A stretch of DNA of 64,000 bases from Mactromeris polynyma (GCA_032209605.1 JASFXZ010000026.1:5766001-5830000), one strand, 5' to 3'; positions 15,151-28,762 are shown, numbered from the stretch's first letter. Translations and numbers: made by a program. Notes: generated from the sequence alone by a model not told the origin.

Positions 15151-18100
15151 CTCACCTCAAGTATAGAATCTCTGATTTTGGATGCTACACAAAAAATATG
15201 TTTTTACAAACCTAGGACATGTTTAGGTATGTTAAGAATGCATGATACCTTACAATCCTCTGTTTCATCCCTAAATAAATGGCCTGATTGAAGTCTGGAG
15301 TATTACAATTGATGTTTATGTGACATTAATTGAATATTACTGTTAGTCAATGCCGGAATTCAATGTTTCCATGTCTGATGTCGATAAACAATATTGATCT
15401 GTTGTGATCAAATTTCCTCTGTGGATATATTTATCGACTTAATATGATTATGAAGGAGTGTTTTAATGACATAGTTGTGGTGGATGTTCGTCATGGATGT
15501 GTTATATAATATTTAAAGGGATATGTATACCATATTAGGAGTTTGTGGTTTTTGTACAACCCCACCAGGGTAAATATTTGTACTATATTTCCCGATATGC
15601 ATGTTTTTGTAAATGATCGATGCGAGGAATACCATTTTGAGGCAGGTGGGCCGATAAAAATGTTCGGTAATATGTAAAATCATCCACACTATATTTTCAT
15701 TATGATTAAATAATTATCACGCTATGCTTGGGTATTATTTATTGCCTATCCACTGGTATGATATAGCATGCCATTGTATTAAATAGAGTGCAGGTAATTT
15801 ATGTGTATTTTAATGAAGAAAGAATTTCAATTACCTTTGTCTATTACAAACTAATCCGTTATCTTTATATGCATTAATGGTTTTTGGACTTCTAGGTAAT
15901 GGTTTTTCGACTTCTGTCAGATAAACTTCTCTCGATACTTTTCACAGTTAAAATTTTTTGTTTTATTTTTATAACGTTGAAACTTGTGTTTTTCAAATCA
16001 TTATAACATTTTCAAATGATCTTCAAATATTTGTCGCAAGATCAGTTTGTATTATTTGCTCCTGTTAATACCTGGAATGTTAATGAAATGTATTTAATTT
16101 GTCGACCGCTTCACTTGATTATAAGTGAAGCATACTTCACGCATTCCCTGTAGCTGCTCATTATGTATTTTAACGCATGTTTTCCACTGCATTCAGACTC
16201 TCAAGTTTTCAACAATACATCCAATGTCATTATGTTAAAATCTCGCTGTGTCGTATAATGACACCTGGTGTGAAAGCGGGTAACAGGTTGATTGTGTACT
16301 ATGTGAAAATTGTGGAAAACTTTCAACAAAACTCGACCAAACAACTGATACTGGAGGATAACTTTGATAATGTACGATAATGTACCACTATAGGATTTAA
16401 ATAACATGGATGTTTCGTTTAAGTTTCATTGACAGGTGGGTTAGAAATGACAACATAATGACATCACTGAACTCTCCTCTGTATGACGGTCATGTGACAC
16501 CATGTTATGTCTTGGCTCGTACATGTTTTCTGATTTGGACAATTTTAATTGGAATTTTAATTGATTGGATTATAAAATATTCATATGAATATTTGTGGAC
16601 ATAATTATGTAATGTTTGAAAAGTTTCTGTGGTTTGCATTGTCTGCTGAATACAAAGTTACTGACCGCTGGCTGTAAGAGAAGTGCTGGCCTCAATTTCA
16701 TGAAGACAGAAACTATCTTAAATATTTTTATCAATTGTTTCAGCATTGTTACTCTGATTTGATTCCACTGTGTAATGCTGTAGTGATAGTAATGATTCAA
16801 TGTTTTATGTAAAAATACAACAAAATCATTCCGTTTTATTAACCTTGAGCAAAACCAAAAATGACCAAAAAGTTATGCCCCACCCCTAAGCCCTATTCCT
16901 GTAATGGTAATTATTATGACAGGAAAAACTGATACTGTTGTTGAAGAGAGCCTGGGTATTTCCCAAGAGAAGGCCACTTTGGAGCAAGGTGATGTTTATT
17001 TTTTTAAATAATTTAAACTCATACTGGGTGTGTGTGTGAAAATGGTTTGATAATTAAATTTACCTTTATGCCCTTAGAGAAAACGTCATTAGTATAAATA
17101 TGGGTGCCGCTATATTTCCATGACCTCACGTCAGTTTGGCGACATTAGCTTGTTAATTTGCTATTATACAAACAATTTAAACTGTGATGATCAGAAAATG
17201 ATAGATATGTTCGTGCTTGATGTAAGGAAATCATCTATTAAACATTTCGTTCCGTATTTTATGCATGTTTGCACGTCGACGGGTGATTATTGGTTCAATG
17301 TGAAATATGGGAGGAATTTGTGACTGGTTCATGTTTAATAGAACAGAACAAGACTGTGTTGTACCATTTGAACTTATTTTCCATTGGGGTCTCAAACATT
17401 GGCAGTGTATACGTACTGATTGCTTAGTATGAATAACATTTAGTAAGAAATTGTTACAGTAGCAAATTTACCTGTATAATATCTGTAAATTTATACATTT
17501 TTAGTTGATGAAATATTTTTTGGTCATAACAGTTCTAAACTAAAAAAAACCTACCAACCTGTCCCCTGTTAAAATTCCGGGTTGCGTAACGGCAAACAAA
17601 CAAATTTTAAAGAATGTCCTTGTGGATGACTTTGTTATTTATTCAATATTTTTACTATAATCTCAGGTTATTATTTAATAACTTTAACAGTGGTTTTGAA
17701 TGCTTACATATTTCGACAATTTAATGGTGTGATATGCAGCATGTACCCACAAAAATTGTCTCTGCAGGTGTCCTGTCATTGTTTACACTCTATTCATATT
17801 GTCAAATTATTTTTTCCATAATTTAATTATCACGGATAATGCGTTCTCAAACACAAAACATGTTACCTGTAAATTATCGTCTTTTTGAAATCATTGTCAA
17901 GTCAAATAAGCATTTTTTTTATAATTACGAAACTGTTCAAGTATATCATTTCAAATAATAGCCGGTATTTATGATTGACAACATAGTAGTTTGAGAAACC
18001 ATTTCAAATTGCTCGATCATTTCTTTTCATTTTCTATTAATTTTTCTGCCTTTTTTTTCACTGATTTTAGTTTTTACTCCATACTCGAAGTGTGGTATAA

Positions 18101-18506
18101 AAATACAATACAGTAATTGTACAAAAATTCCTCTCTAGCTCTTTATTATAACTAAGCCATTCCAATTTTCAAATGCCCTAATTTTCTTTGCCAAAGGTGT
18201 GAAATTATTTTGTCATTATCAGGTATTAAAGATATTTTAAGACATAAAAACTTGGCGTTATTCAGTGCAGTTATATATAGAGCTGTAGTGAAAAGTTTGA
18301 GATAAAAAAATGTGATATGAAAAAAATACATATTACATGAATAATGAATTTTATATATGAAGTTCATGAGTGCTTGTTGGTTGATCTGTGTTAGTGAGGT
18401 GTTTTTCATATGACCATTGTACTTTGGAAGCTTTAAGTAAGGCATTATTGTGGGCAATATGGAATATTATAGTGAGTGTTTTTGGTATTTGAGGACTAAG
18501 CAGACT

Positions 18507-18733
18507 GGGCCCCGATCTCCCGAAGTATCTCAATCTGAGCTAAATCTCAGCTCAAATATTGTTGAGATTTTTTCATATTAGACCAGACTCAAAATAGATA
18601 TTGCAAAACAAAAAAGATGAGATGAGTTTAGAAAAATTTCAAAATGAGATTGTCTCAAACTCAGGCTCTGATTTGAGCAAAATCTCATATTAAGCTGAGA
18701 TTTCTATTTGAGATGTTTTGAGAGATGGGGCCC
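18507..18733. mobile_element. Palindromic MITE with GGGCCCC termini
   Basis: It opens GGGCCCCGATCTC and closes GAGAGATGGGGCCC. Inside, CTCAAATATTGTTGAGAT and further AGATCTCA-like words make it strongly self-complementary. About 227 bases, no coding capacity. I see no clear target-site duplication. Confidence 0.7.
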
Positions 18734-19224
18734 TGATAATAGTTGTACAGCATGCAACATGTTCTTTCTACAGAACTTTGAATGTGTTAAACATTGACTT
18801 CCGGTGTATATCAAGTCCTGGGTCGAGGATGGTAACTTATAATGACCACTCACCACTCAAACATTTACTCTCTGTGTCTGAATGTGCAGATTTGAGTGTG
18901 GTTATCATTATTTCATTGACATAAAAACTTTACTATGATTTCATACAAGATGTGATCCATTGAAATGACCAGTGAAGAGAAATATCTTTTACAAATGTGA
19001 TACATTATAATGACGATCTTTGGTTTCCTTTTAAATAAAAGATGAATTCCACGGTTGTTAGGAACCAAATGAAAGTTGATCTTCCAGTTTGAGTTTAAGA
19101 ATTGTTGACATTCTTTTATCATAAGTTCTTTGTTTAATATTTATATAGGTCATTTGTGTAATTTGGTGGTACAATTATGTTATGTTTAGTAAAATTCTTT
19201 CTGTGTACTGTACTTCTTTCAATT

Positions 19225-19481
19225 CAGGGTTGTCAAAATTCCGAATTAATTCCGAAAATCTGGATTCAGAGCCTGAGATTGATTTTCAGATTAATATAAA
19301 TCCAATGAGTTTTATGGGGGGGGGGGATAGGGGCGAATCTGCTGCTGAAAAAAACAAAATTGAGTATGAATGTATATTTAAAAAAGCACACAATAACAAC
19401 CAAGTTCTTTAATTCTATTTGCTTACAAATTTTTTCAGGATTAAGGATTTGGCTGTGTTGAATACCCTATTGACACCCCTG
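19225..19481. mobile_element. hAT-like MITE with CAGGGTTGTCAAAAT termini
   Basis: The left end is CAGGGTTGTCAAAAT and the right end ATTGACACCCCTG, inverted with few mismatches. The interior includes a run of ten or more G around 19317. A related copy with only the left end recognisable starts at 14021. Confidence 0.65.
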
Positions 19482-21221
19482 TCTATTATTATATCGACAA
19501 GTTACAAACTGTACATGTATTTTCTAGTTTTACTATACATATTATTAGCTTTGGGTCACCAACATGTTTTTAATCAAATTTTTATGTAAATCCTGCTGAA
19601 AAGTTAGTGAAGGTTGCAAGGTTAAAAATACAAGTCAAGTATTTACGCTGATGTCTTTTTATTCTGACTGATATGGTTCAACTATGAATACATTGAAGAA
19701 TCAGGGGACACTACGGTTGAGTGATGGAATTTGTTGAAATAAGTGAAATTGGTCACATTCTTGCCCATTGCACTTTATTAATTCACTTTGTTCAAAAATG
19801 TAAGTAAATTGCATTCCACAGACATTTTTCATCCTTCGTAAGGACAAATACCGTAAGTCTTCTGTGACAATGTAACTAATAAATTAATCATATAATTCAC
19901 ATTCCTGTACAGTTCAATACACAGTTAGCAAAGGAGCCCTTCACCCACCAGTGTGGAACCGTGATGTGGTTCCTAGTTCCATCATTCCCAATCAAAACAC
20001 AAACAGCAATACTTCATAAAACATTTACATTACATTTCACCAGAATCAATTGTTATAATTCAATGAAATTACTTTTTGTAAAAATTACCAAAAAAATATT
20101 TTATCTAATGTAATACGCTATAAATATTGACTGAACTTGGACATTGGACTTTGATACCTGAGTCACTAACTGCTCTGTTTGAGACGTAAACTTGTTGAAA
20201 GACGTCCTTTTTTGTCATTTACTCTACCAGCCCCTATCCAAAATATCACCTTGATTTGTGCTTGCAAACAACGAACCAATGGAATTCTTTACATAACTTG
20301 TTGAGAAAAAAATAGAAATACGGCACGAAATCATCAAACGCTTTACATATTTGATTTCAATCATTATAAGAGTGCTTACAATATTAACAAGTTATATAAG
20401 CGATTCTTGTGATGTCAGAAAATTCAACTTGAGTTTGGACACCTTAGTTTGTCGAGTATCCACCCTCGTTTGATATAAAACGCTGTGTAACATCTCATGA
20501 TTTAGCATTTTTTTTCAAGCATTTGTGTTTATTGCCTCTGGCCCTTGGATGTAAAACAAGCATTTTTGTAGCATTAGAAATCGTGAACGTAATTAATAAT
20601 GTATCGTGATATAATCTGCCTTAAAACCCTCGTCTGTTTATCTAAATTATTTATTTCCAAAAAAGGCGCATTAACTTGGATGGTTCAATTGTGATAAATA
20701 TGCACACACAGAACTACAAGTTTGTGCTATTTGCTGGTTTGTTTGTGCCATTACATTTATGGTGCATCAAATGAAATAGTTTATGTGAACATATTCCCAT
20801 GACATCCGTTGCATATTGACATTGTTTATTTGGATTGTAAAAAAGTTGCAACACTCTTTCATATATCAGCTGGAAATATTTCGAGTATTTGTTGCCCAGC
20901 CTCAAAATGAGATAAAACAATGGCGATTTTGTATGTTTTGGCCAAAAATAACTGCAGATTCTTTTTGTTAAGATTAAGAAAATTAGATATAAACATTTAC
21001 TTACAAGAAGTTAATTTAATAAAATAAATTGCCTAGATTCCTACCTATCTTCTCACAATTAGGATCCAGAGACAACTCTTAAAAGGATTTTTTTTAATGT
21101 GGCTTGTAACTCATGTATTTAAATTGTATATTTAAATACAAGTATATTAGGATACAATTTATATTTTTACTGCCCATGCTTTTGTGTCATATTTTAACAA
21201 AGTCTTTTAATTTACTTTCAG

Positions 21222-21537
21222 GTTGTATTTCCGCAGTTGGAAATGAAGACCATAACATCACTATGGAAAGTCAAACATTGTCTGGATGTTGAGGCAAGGA
21301 TATTACTCATACCATGGATTTAACTTTGTGATAAATACTATCCACACTATAAACTTTCGCTTTTCATCCTCATTTCTGATTGTTTGAAGTTCTGGGATTT
21401 GTTTATTCAGAAAAAAGTGCTTCCTACCTGAAAAGTACTGGATTTAACTAGTGAGATTTTTAGTTTTTGTTGGCATTCTCTGTGTCCTCTGCTGAAGTTG
21501 GATATAATGGTTATGATTTAGTATTCAATCAACAAGC
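21222..21537 (+). other. 5' UTR part of the 928-aa gene exon, after a splice acceptor
   Basis: A pyrimidine-rich tract ending TTTACTTTCAG finishes at 21221, a strong 3' splice site. The following 316 bases have stops in the coding frame, including a TGA just before the ATG, so they read as 5' UTR. One or more non-coding upstream exons should therefore lie to the left, perhaps within 1-21 kb or beyond the window. I could not place them. Confidence 0.6.
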
Positions 21538-24324
21538 ATGGCATCAACAAGTGCTAACACATTCTATGCTAGACCAGTGTACCTGGGTGGTGACCAAGAA
21601 AGACTTCGTCGATCAGCTGTCAATGACACCGGCCAGAGAAGTTCTGGTCGCCATAAACAGATACGATTTTCGGACATCGACAGCTCACCACCTCCACGAC
21701 CACCTCCTCCAAGACCAAGTCGCAAGCCATTACACCCTGAGAATGGCCAACAGAATACTGAGAGGCGACGTCAGTTACCTCCAACACCACATGACTCTAT
21801 TTCAACACCAGAACCTAAACCGTTAACTCGTACAAATGTAACTAGTCATGAAAAGTTATGGCAGAAAGATATTGACAATGAAAACTCAGGACCCTCTGAT
21901 ATTCTGTCTCCACCTTTGAAGTATATTACACCGCAAACAACTGAAGAGATGCTACGGAATTTTAATCCACTGGATGTGATAGATTCAACAAGTGATCATA
22001 GTGACTCTTCCGCGGATACGATGATTATGATGACGACTGAAGAAGAGCGGAAAAATCAGGAACATATAAATCATAGTCTTAAACAGTATACATCATTAAA
22101 AACCAAAACAGAATGTTTAGATACAAACAAGTCTAAAGCTAGTATTCAAACAAAGAAAAATTTACATATTCATTTTGCAGACACTAATGGTTATGAAGCC
22201 GACACCGTTAATGGAACGGACAGTGATCAAACTTATAGTAAAGTCATACCTCTACATATTCGGACAGATCATACTAATAATGGTTCTTCACCGGAGATTG
22301 CGGTTAGTAAACCTAATAGTAACCAAGGTAGTCCTAATGATAGTCCAGATGATGGATACGGGACTAATTCTAGTTCAGGCACAGTGTCTTCCCCATTTTC
22401 GTCAAGTTTCGGTTCAAATGATTTGGAAAATTCTTACAATGGAAATTCTAAAAAGGTGAATTTACCAAATGGTGCAATAAAACCAAACTCAGTTCGAGAG
22501 AGCTGGGCTGTAAAACGAAAGCAAAGAATGATTGAATCTTCCGACAATACTGTACAAGAGCAGTTACGTCAATTAACGATCATTGAAGAAGAGGGTGGTG
22601 GGAATTTACGAAAAAAGAATTCTGAAAGTAAAAGTAAGCATGGAACGAACATTGTATTTGGGAGGGGAAGATACGTCGAAACAGAGAAAACAGTGCTTAA
22701 AAATGGTGGACCTCAAGATTCGAACATTAGAGATGAATCAGTATCTGAACCATTTGTGAACGTTTCCCCGAATGACCTTAGAAGGGTTAATCGCCAACTG
22801 TATGTTATAGACAATGACAGAGTGACAAATGGTACAATTCATCGAAGGAGTGAAAGGACTTTACCGCAACCACCATCAACTACCAATGAGATTAATTCTG
22901 TGCCACGTGTTCCTCCTCATTACAACACGTTGCCAAGATCAGGGAATAGAAATTCAGATGATGTGTTTGTGCCAGGGAATGGAAATAAGGAGATTAGACT
23001 TGAAAATGGTGATTTAAATAGCTGGGATGTTGAAAGTGAGTCAAGTGTCCCAGACAGCATGAACAGTGGACCAATGCTTCTGCGTGGAGGAGCTGAGCAA
23101 AGGTTTCGAACTGCTAGTGGTAGTGGTAAAATATATGTAAGCCCTAGTGGTGATGAGGGTTTTTATTCTTTAAATAGAAGCAGCAGAAGTACTAGTATGT
23201 CTAGCTTTCAACCAATCACAGAAGCCAGTGATGTTGGAACTGAACCAGCAAGTGCTCCTATATCACCGCTGGAAGTGTTAAGTGGTGATTTTCTTGAAAA
23301 ATGGAGTGACATGGACCTTAATTATCGCAATTATTACGGGTTTGATGAGCAAATTGAAAAATACAGTAGAACTGATTCAAAAGTGAACTATTTTCAAGAA
23401 AAGAAGATAAATACAATGTATGGTCAAGACAATTATTACAGACCTACTAATTATGGGTCTGAATCAGCCCTGGCCCCACAACGGGGCCAAGGACAAAGTG
23501 CAAGCCAGGGATCTACCATTCAGGGAATACAGGGAGATTCAAAGGACAAAAATGGCAAATCATCTACAGCGAAGGGTCATAAATCAGGGAAAGATAAAGG
23601 AAAAGATTCGGGGTCATCCCGGAGTAAAATTTTCCAAATTTTACCAAACATGTTTAAACCATCAAGTAAAAAGCAAAACAATGATTGTACCGATTCAAAG
23701 GCTAATAAATCGAAATCTAGGACTTTACCAGTGACTATTGAGGCAACGCCTGTTGAACATACAAATATTTCTGCTGAACAGGAACAGGAAGTGGAATACA
23801 TTAATGTCGGTGATTTGCCTCAATATTCATTAGCTGCTATCGAATATGAAGAAAAATTAAAGAAAGGACAATATGTGTCTTTGGAAAGCTTACGGAAAAG
23901 GCCAGTATTTGCAAGTTCCCGTGACATTAAAAAGCTTTTCTCAACACATGATCAATCATTTGATTCTATAAGTAGCCCCGGTACGCAGCGTCATAGTTTT
24001 CATGCAATGCCGCTGTCTTATCGACATCAGGTCAGTGCGAACCAATCAGGTGATGAAGACATGCGTCCACGGGCGCAATCCACCAGTGCTACAATGAGAA
24101 GCCAGCAGATTCGTAACTCAGTGGAAAACAGAATGGCGGTGATTTCGCGTAAAAATGCTGCAGTGATGAACCAGAAAAAGAAAGTTGGACATGATGATTC
24201 TGATCTTGATGGAAATCTTTCTTTTCAATCAAATTCATCAAGTCAAAGACTTACTGGTTCTCGGAAAAGACTTGATAGTGGAACCAGTGGTAGTGATGAT
24301 TCTAAACTATCAACACTTGTTTGA
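21538..24324 (+). CDS. Large disordered protein, unrecognised; proline-rich N-terminus, C-terminal PDZ-ligand motif
   Basis: An open frame of 928 codons with no intron. The ATG at 21538 is the first after an in-frame TGA about 25 bases upstream. I do not recognise the family. Low-complexity Ser/Asn/Asp/Gly/Lys-rich sequence dominates, suggesting mostly disordered protein. A proline run with PPPRPPPPRP lies near residues 50-60 and is a plausible SH3 or EVH1 ligand. A Lys/Ser/Gly-rich basic stretch lies near residues 675-720. A more ordered-looking block lies near residues 765-810 (YINVGDLPQYSLAAIEYEEK, then SLRKRPVFASSRDIKKLF). The last residues, STLV, fit a class I PDZ ligand (S/T-x-V). There is no signal peptide and no membrane segment. 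These traits suggest a cytoplasmic adaptor or cytoskeletal scaffold, which is inference. The exon is joined to upstream UTR by a splice acceptor at about 21221. Shorter frames inside it on both strands are shadows. Confidence 0.9.
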   Translation: MASTSANTFYARPVYLGGDQERLRRSAVNDTGQRSSGRHKQIRFSDIDSSPPPRPPPPRPSRKPLHPENGQQNTERRRQLPPTPHDSISTPEPKPLTRTNVTSHEKLWQKDIDNENSGPSDILSPPLKYITPQTTEEMLRNFNPLDVIDSTSDHSDSSADTMIMMTTEEERKNQEHINHSLKQYTSLKTKTECLDTNKSKASIQTKKNLHIHFADTNGYEADTVNGTDSDQTYSKVIPLHIRTDHTNNGSSPEIAVSKPNSNQGSPNDSPDDGYGTNSSSGTVSSPFSSSFGSNDLENSYNGNSKKVNLPNGAIKPNSVRESWAVKRKQRMIESSDNTVQEQLRQLTIIEEEGGGNLRKKNSESKSKHGTNIVFGRGRYVETEKTVLKNGGPQDSNIRDESVSEPFVNVSPNDLRRVNRQLYVIDNDRVTNGTIHRRSERTLPQPPSTTNEINSVPRVPPHYNTLPRSGNRNSDDVFVPGNGNKEIRLENGDLNSWDVESESSVPDSMNSGPMLLRGGAEQRFRTASGSGKIYVSPSGDEGFYSLNRSSRSTSMSSFQPITEASDVGTEPASAPISPLEVLSGDFLEKWSDMDLNYRNYYGFDEQIEKYSRTDSKVNYFQEKKINTMYGQDNYYRPTNYGSESALAPQRGQGQSASQGSTIQGIQGDSKDKNGKSSTAKGHKSGKDKGKDSGSSRSKIFQILPNMFKPSSKKQNNDCTDSKANKSKSRTLPVTIEATPVEHTNISAEQEQEVEYINVGDLPQYSLAAIEYEEKLKKGQYVSLESLRKRPVFASSRDIKKLFSTHDQSFDSISSPGTQRHSFHAMPLSYRHQVSANQSGDEDMRPRAQSTSATMRSQQIRNSVENRMAVISRKNAAVMNQKKKVGHDDSDLDGNLSFQSNSSSQRLTGSRKRLDSGTSGSDDSKLSTLV

Positions 24325-24760
24325 GTTTCTGACTTGTTATCAGACACCTTTTATTCCTTGTTTCCATGTTTTTGACATACTGTTGGCTAATATCATATGT
24401 TACAGACGGTGAATACTTAATGTCACAAACTCATTACATAATTATATACTATCATTTTTTTCTTGAATGATTTTACTGCATTTTTAATCTACTTTATTAA
24501 TATATATTTCAATTTCTGCATGATATGCTGTGATATCTCCTATAATAGAATGATGTTAGTCCTTGTATTACTGTAAAACACTGATATTTTACATGACATA
24601 TATTTTGTGAATGACCATGTCTTGGAATTATAAACAAGTCTTTTTTATGTTCTTGTATCATTTTTAGCAAAATTTCACTTGAAGCATGAATTACTATATT
24701 AGTCCATTATTGAATACAATGTATTAGCAAAATAAAACACTCGCAAATAACAGCTGAACC
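24325..24760 (+). other. Probable 3' UTR of the 928-aa gene
   Basis: AT-rich sequence follows the TGA stop with no further long frame. The first AATAAA is at 24731-24736. Further AATAAA hexamers occur near 25406, 26204, 26335 and 26421, so the true 3' end may lie up to about 2 kb further on. The choice of site is inference. Confidence 0.4.
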
Positions 24761-27206
24761 ATTAGTTTTGTGAATTGCCCAGTAATTATCTAACTTGCAA
24801 AAAGTTCTTCCTTAGTTGTTTCTTAAGGTATGAATTTATTGTGACAAGGAGCTGATGTAAATGTATAAATTTGATAGGAATGCTTTAATCTGGGTTTGGT
24901 CAGAATTCTAAAAGCTTATTCTCATTGTGAGTTGCTTCCTTGGCTTAGCATTATTTGTTTTGTTTCTAAACTTGAGAATTAACTCGGGCTTTATAATGTC
25001 GGACCTTCGCACTGGATTTCAGAAACATTAGTGAACTATTAGGTTGCCATACTATGATTTTTTCAACTCCTCGGAGAGATTTTTATTTGAGCTTATTCGG
25101 GTAGATTGTAACAGTATTAAATTATTTTTTACAATTCTTTTGTACCCCGGCATAGACATATTGCTAATCATACCAGCATATCCATGACTTATAGTACACA
25201 TAGTGGTATGGTTGCCCTGTTTACTTAGAATTTATCCTTTTTTTTCGTATAGAATAAGTAAGGTGGAAATTAGGGTGTAGCTGTGTGTACATTATTGATT
25301 AGCAAATATAAATTGGTCTTACTAAAATGTATTGTAGGACTTATTCCAATATTTGGGACACTATATTCACATTAAAACATAAAAATCATGACATTTAAAA
25401 TGAATTGAATAAAGGATTAAATGTAGAAAATGCTTAAATCACTAGAGTGTAATTTAGTGAAAGGTTAAGGGGTTTATTTTTTCATTTAAGTATTATCAAT
25501 TTTAGTTAATTTTGATTGTCGTTAGATATAATGTTTTACAAGCTATACAAGCTAATTCCCCAAAAATGTGAATTTTACATTACAGTGTGTTGCATATTTA
25601 AAATGATAGGATACATTTTGAAAATAATGTGAACAACATTTTTGTGCAGTTAAAGAAAGACATTGTGATTGGTTAAGTTACAAATGTTAATGTGTTTACC
25701 CCTCGTTTTCTGTTTAATTTATGTTGGTACATTCTTGTTAAGATCATTGATTTACTAGAAAGATAAAAATCTCAAATATTTTTATGAAAAATGATAAAAT
25801 ATAATATGCCTTCATTGGTCATACAAACGTCGCCATGATGTGCTTGATCGACATTAAAATGTGCTTTGTATCGATTGATACTTAAGTTTGGTCTGTGTTA
25901 AGTTTTAGACATCAAAGAAAAAAGCTCCGTAGTGATTATTTGAATTTAATTTCTTATTACATTTTGTTGTGGTGAAATGAGAATGATTCGAGGCATATTA
26001 CAAAGGAAGAAAACGATATTAACTAAGATGTTTTAATTTTATATGAAAATAAAAAATATCACAATGATGGTTCATATTTGGTTTAAATATTCATATATAT
26101 ATATACATGTATATGACTTTATTTCCATGTACATGGTTACATAGGAGTATTTCATTGAAGAATCAATCCACTTGGAGATTTCATTTTTTTGCTAAATTTT
26201 ATAGACATCAGATGAAATAAATTATTTATTCTGTGAAAAATGTCTTAACTTATATAGTATTTTGCAAAGCACAAGGCAGCCTTTGAGGACTGATGAATGT
26301 TTGCTTCTTTACAAGATGAAAATGTGACTTTTGAAATAAAAGAACATGATCAAGTTTTGACTTTATATCATTTTAATTATTTCGACAAATTAGTATTTCT
26401 TGACTAATGTCTTAATTTTGAATAAACGCAATGTGGAATAAACACCATGTAATATTTATCATTTCTTTCATTTTTGTGACGAGAATTTTGAAAAGAAATA
26501 TTGGACAAAAACATACTATTCTTGTCGGGAAAGGGTACCCATAAATGGCCCCAATAACGTCCACACGAGCGCCCTGTATTGTGAAATATTTTGTTTAATT
26601 CTCTTCACACATTTTCAATAATTTCTACCCTCTAAACAGTCACTGAAGGTCACAGTGCTTTATATATTCAACTTTTCAAGCCCGTCCTGAAATTGTACTT
26701 TTAGCCAAGTTTCTTTTGTACGATAACTCAATGAGTCCATTGTAAAGAAAATATTAACTACTGTAATACATACATGAATGTACTTGATGTTTTGATTTCA
26801 ATGTATTTATTTAAACCCATTTTTTACCTCAGGAAACATTGAAATCATTCTTAATCATCTGTATCTATCATCTCATACATTAACCTTGTATCATTTCCTT
26901 AGTGCATTAAAGTCAACAACACAAAAAAGGCATATTTGTGTTGAATATTTATTGATGAAGTTCAAATGTACCAACCAAGTGTTTTTGTGTAACGTGAAGG
27001 TAATCAATTTTATAGTGATGTATTAGTCATTGGTAAAATCTGGTACGCTGGGTGTTATGCGTTATTGCTTTAAAAACTGTTGACTGAATCGCTTCAATGT
27101 TGATCTGTGATCAACTTTCATCTATAAAATACAGTAAATGTGAAATCGTATATTCGATAAAAATGTTACATAAAATACAAAATTCAATTTGCAAATTTAT
27201 CTTGTA

Positions 27207-27367
27207 CAGTAAAACCTCAATAATAAGACCACCCTTGGTAACCTTGGAAACTGGTCTTAATATTGAGTTGGTCTTAATATTGAGGTTGAATAAAGAGCAA
27301 AACAGTCAAAATGGACTTTAAAAGTGTGGTCTTAATTTTGAGATGGTCTTTAGGTGAGGTTTTACTG
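27207..27367 (+). mobile_element. Pogo/Tc1-like MITE (CAGTAAAACCTC termini)
   Basis: The left end is CAGTAAAACCTCAATAATAA and the right end GGTGAGGTTTTACTG, flanked by TA. The interior repeats GGTCTTAATATTGAG, so it is partly self-similar as well as palindromic. Shares GAATAAAGAGCAAAACA with the copy at 29.8 kb. Confidence 0.85.
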
Positions 27368-28433
27368 TACACATATTCTTACAAATATTTAATTTTCATT
27401 AACGTTTGGAAAGTCTTAGTGAATTCTGATCTAGATCATTTTGTTTGCCAAAATACCAAAGGTAATAATTCAGACCTGAGATAAAACATTCATTGTTCTA
27501 TCACCAATGAGTAACCGCGACAACAATAATCACTTTAATTAGTTCAATTATTCAACTTGTCACCTGTATGTTGGATTGTCAATGTTCCGATTTATTGAAT
27601 GGTAAATTACCAGTCATCTGAAAATAACGCATACTTTAAAATAATTATGTTAAACACCTTTGTTTCTGTCCTTTCATCACGTTTTTGTCTCATTCTTTCA
27701 AAAGTTTCGGGCATCATTGTCCAAGATACTTTCACTGTATAACTTTAAGACAAATATACTCTTTTCATGTTAATTTCTTTTATTGTATTTTCTTGCCCGC
27801 TATGAATAACTTTCTATACCTTTGCAATGAAACAAAAACACAAGGAATTTCGTGTATTGTGCCGCCTTGAGTTTCTGTATTCTATCGACATGTATGAAAA
27901 GTGAAATTGGCTGATTCAAGTAATTTGTTTTCCTTTTTTTGAAGCTAATTTAACTCAATTAGCAAACATTGAAGTGGTCACTTTATGGTATTCGGAAAGC
28001 ATTTCTTAAAATGAGTCATCTCTGAAGTATGGAAACTATTCATGTTTATAAACATTATTGTTTCTATTTAATGACGTGTAGTATATTGAAAATTGAAGCA
28101 ATAATTGTTCACCTCAAAGATGAAAGTCAACGATTGTTTTCACTTCATCAATTCAGTATTCTTGATTTCTAATCAATCATATTTCAACCATTACTAATAT
28201 TTTTGAGCAAAAAATGGATTCAGACGTACGTGAACTATTTAAGTGTAATTTTTGCACGCTTCTCTTACAATCAAGACCAGCAATAGTTAGTTTTCTTAGT
28301 TTGCAAAATGATTTGAAGGATTATATAATCTACTTATTGCCAATACAGTTTTCTCTTTGTTTTTGAAATATTTCTAATTTTTTGCATTTAATCAAGTTAA
28401 TTTTGGGACAAAAGACTGTTTTCAACATATGTA

Positions 28434-28762
28434 CAGGGCTCTAGAAATCCACTAGTCCGACGTCCCGAGCTAGCCTAATGCTGAATCAGGCTACCAACAG
28501 TTGAGTTTAAGTTAGTCCCAGACAAGTCTGTTTTTAAAGCTGACCAACATCAGCAATTGTTCAGTTGTAAGTCAAACCTTAGAATCCCACAAACACATAA
28601 ATGTGATTGTTAATGTTAGAATGTGGAGCTATCATTGTGTATGTCTATTTGTTATTAAATTGATCAATATTCTTGGACAACTAGCTTCCTATTTCAGACA
28701 AGTCAAATTTGACATTGCCATTAGTCCAGGACAAGTGTCTTTGATTTTTTTCTAGAGCCCTG
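28434..28762. mobile_element. hAT-like MITE with CAGGGCTCTAGA termini and 5-bp duplication
   Basis: CAGGGCTCTAGAAA opens it and TTTCTAGAGCCCTG closes it, an exact inverted repeat. ATGTA flanks it on both sides (28429-28433 and 28763-28767), a 5-base target duplication. CAGGG termini suggest the hAT superfamily, in which 8 bases are usual. Confidence 0.8.

Larger units (their letters stand above)
1..21221. other. No gene seen; scattered repeats
   Basis: No frame in this stretch shows a recognisable domain, and the longest are about 116 codons with ordinary AT-rich composition. Apart from the listed MITEs and SINEs I see only simple AT-rich sequence. It may be a long intron or the 5' flank of the 928-aa gene, since that gene's first visible exon starts with a splice acceptor. 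Confidence 0.6.

Noticed and set aside
21467..21826. 119-codon frame overlapping the start of the 928-aa gene
   Set aside because: Shadow in another frame; the long frame has much stronger support.
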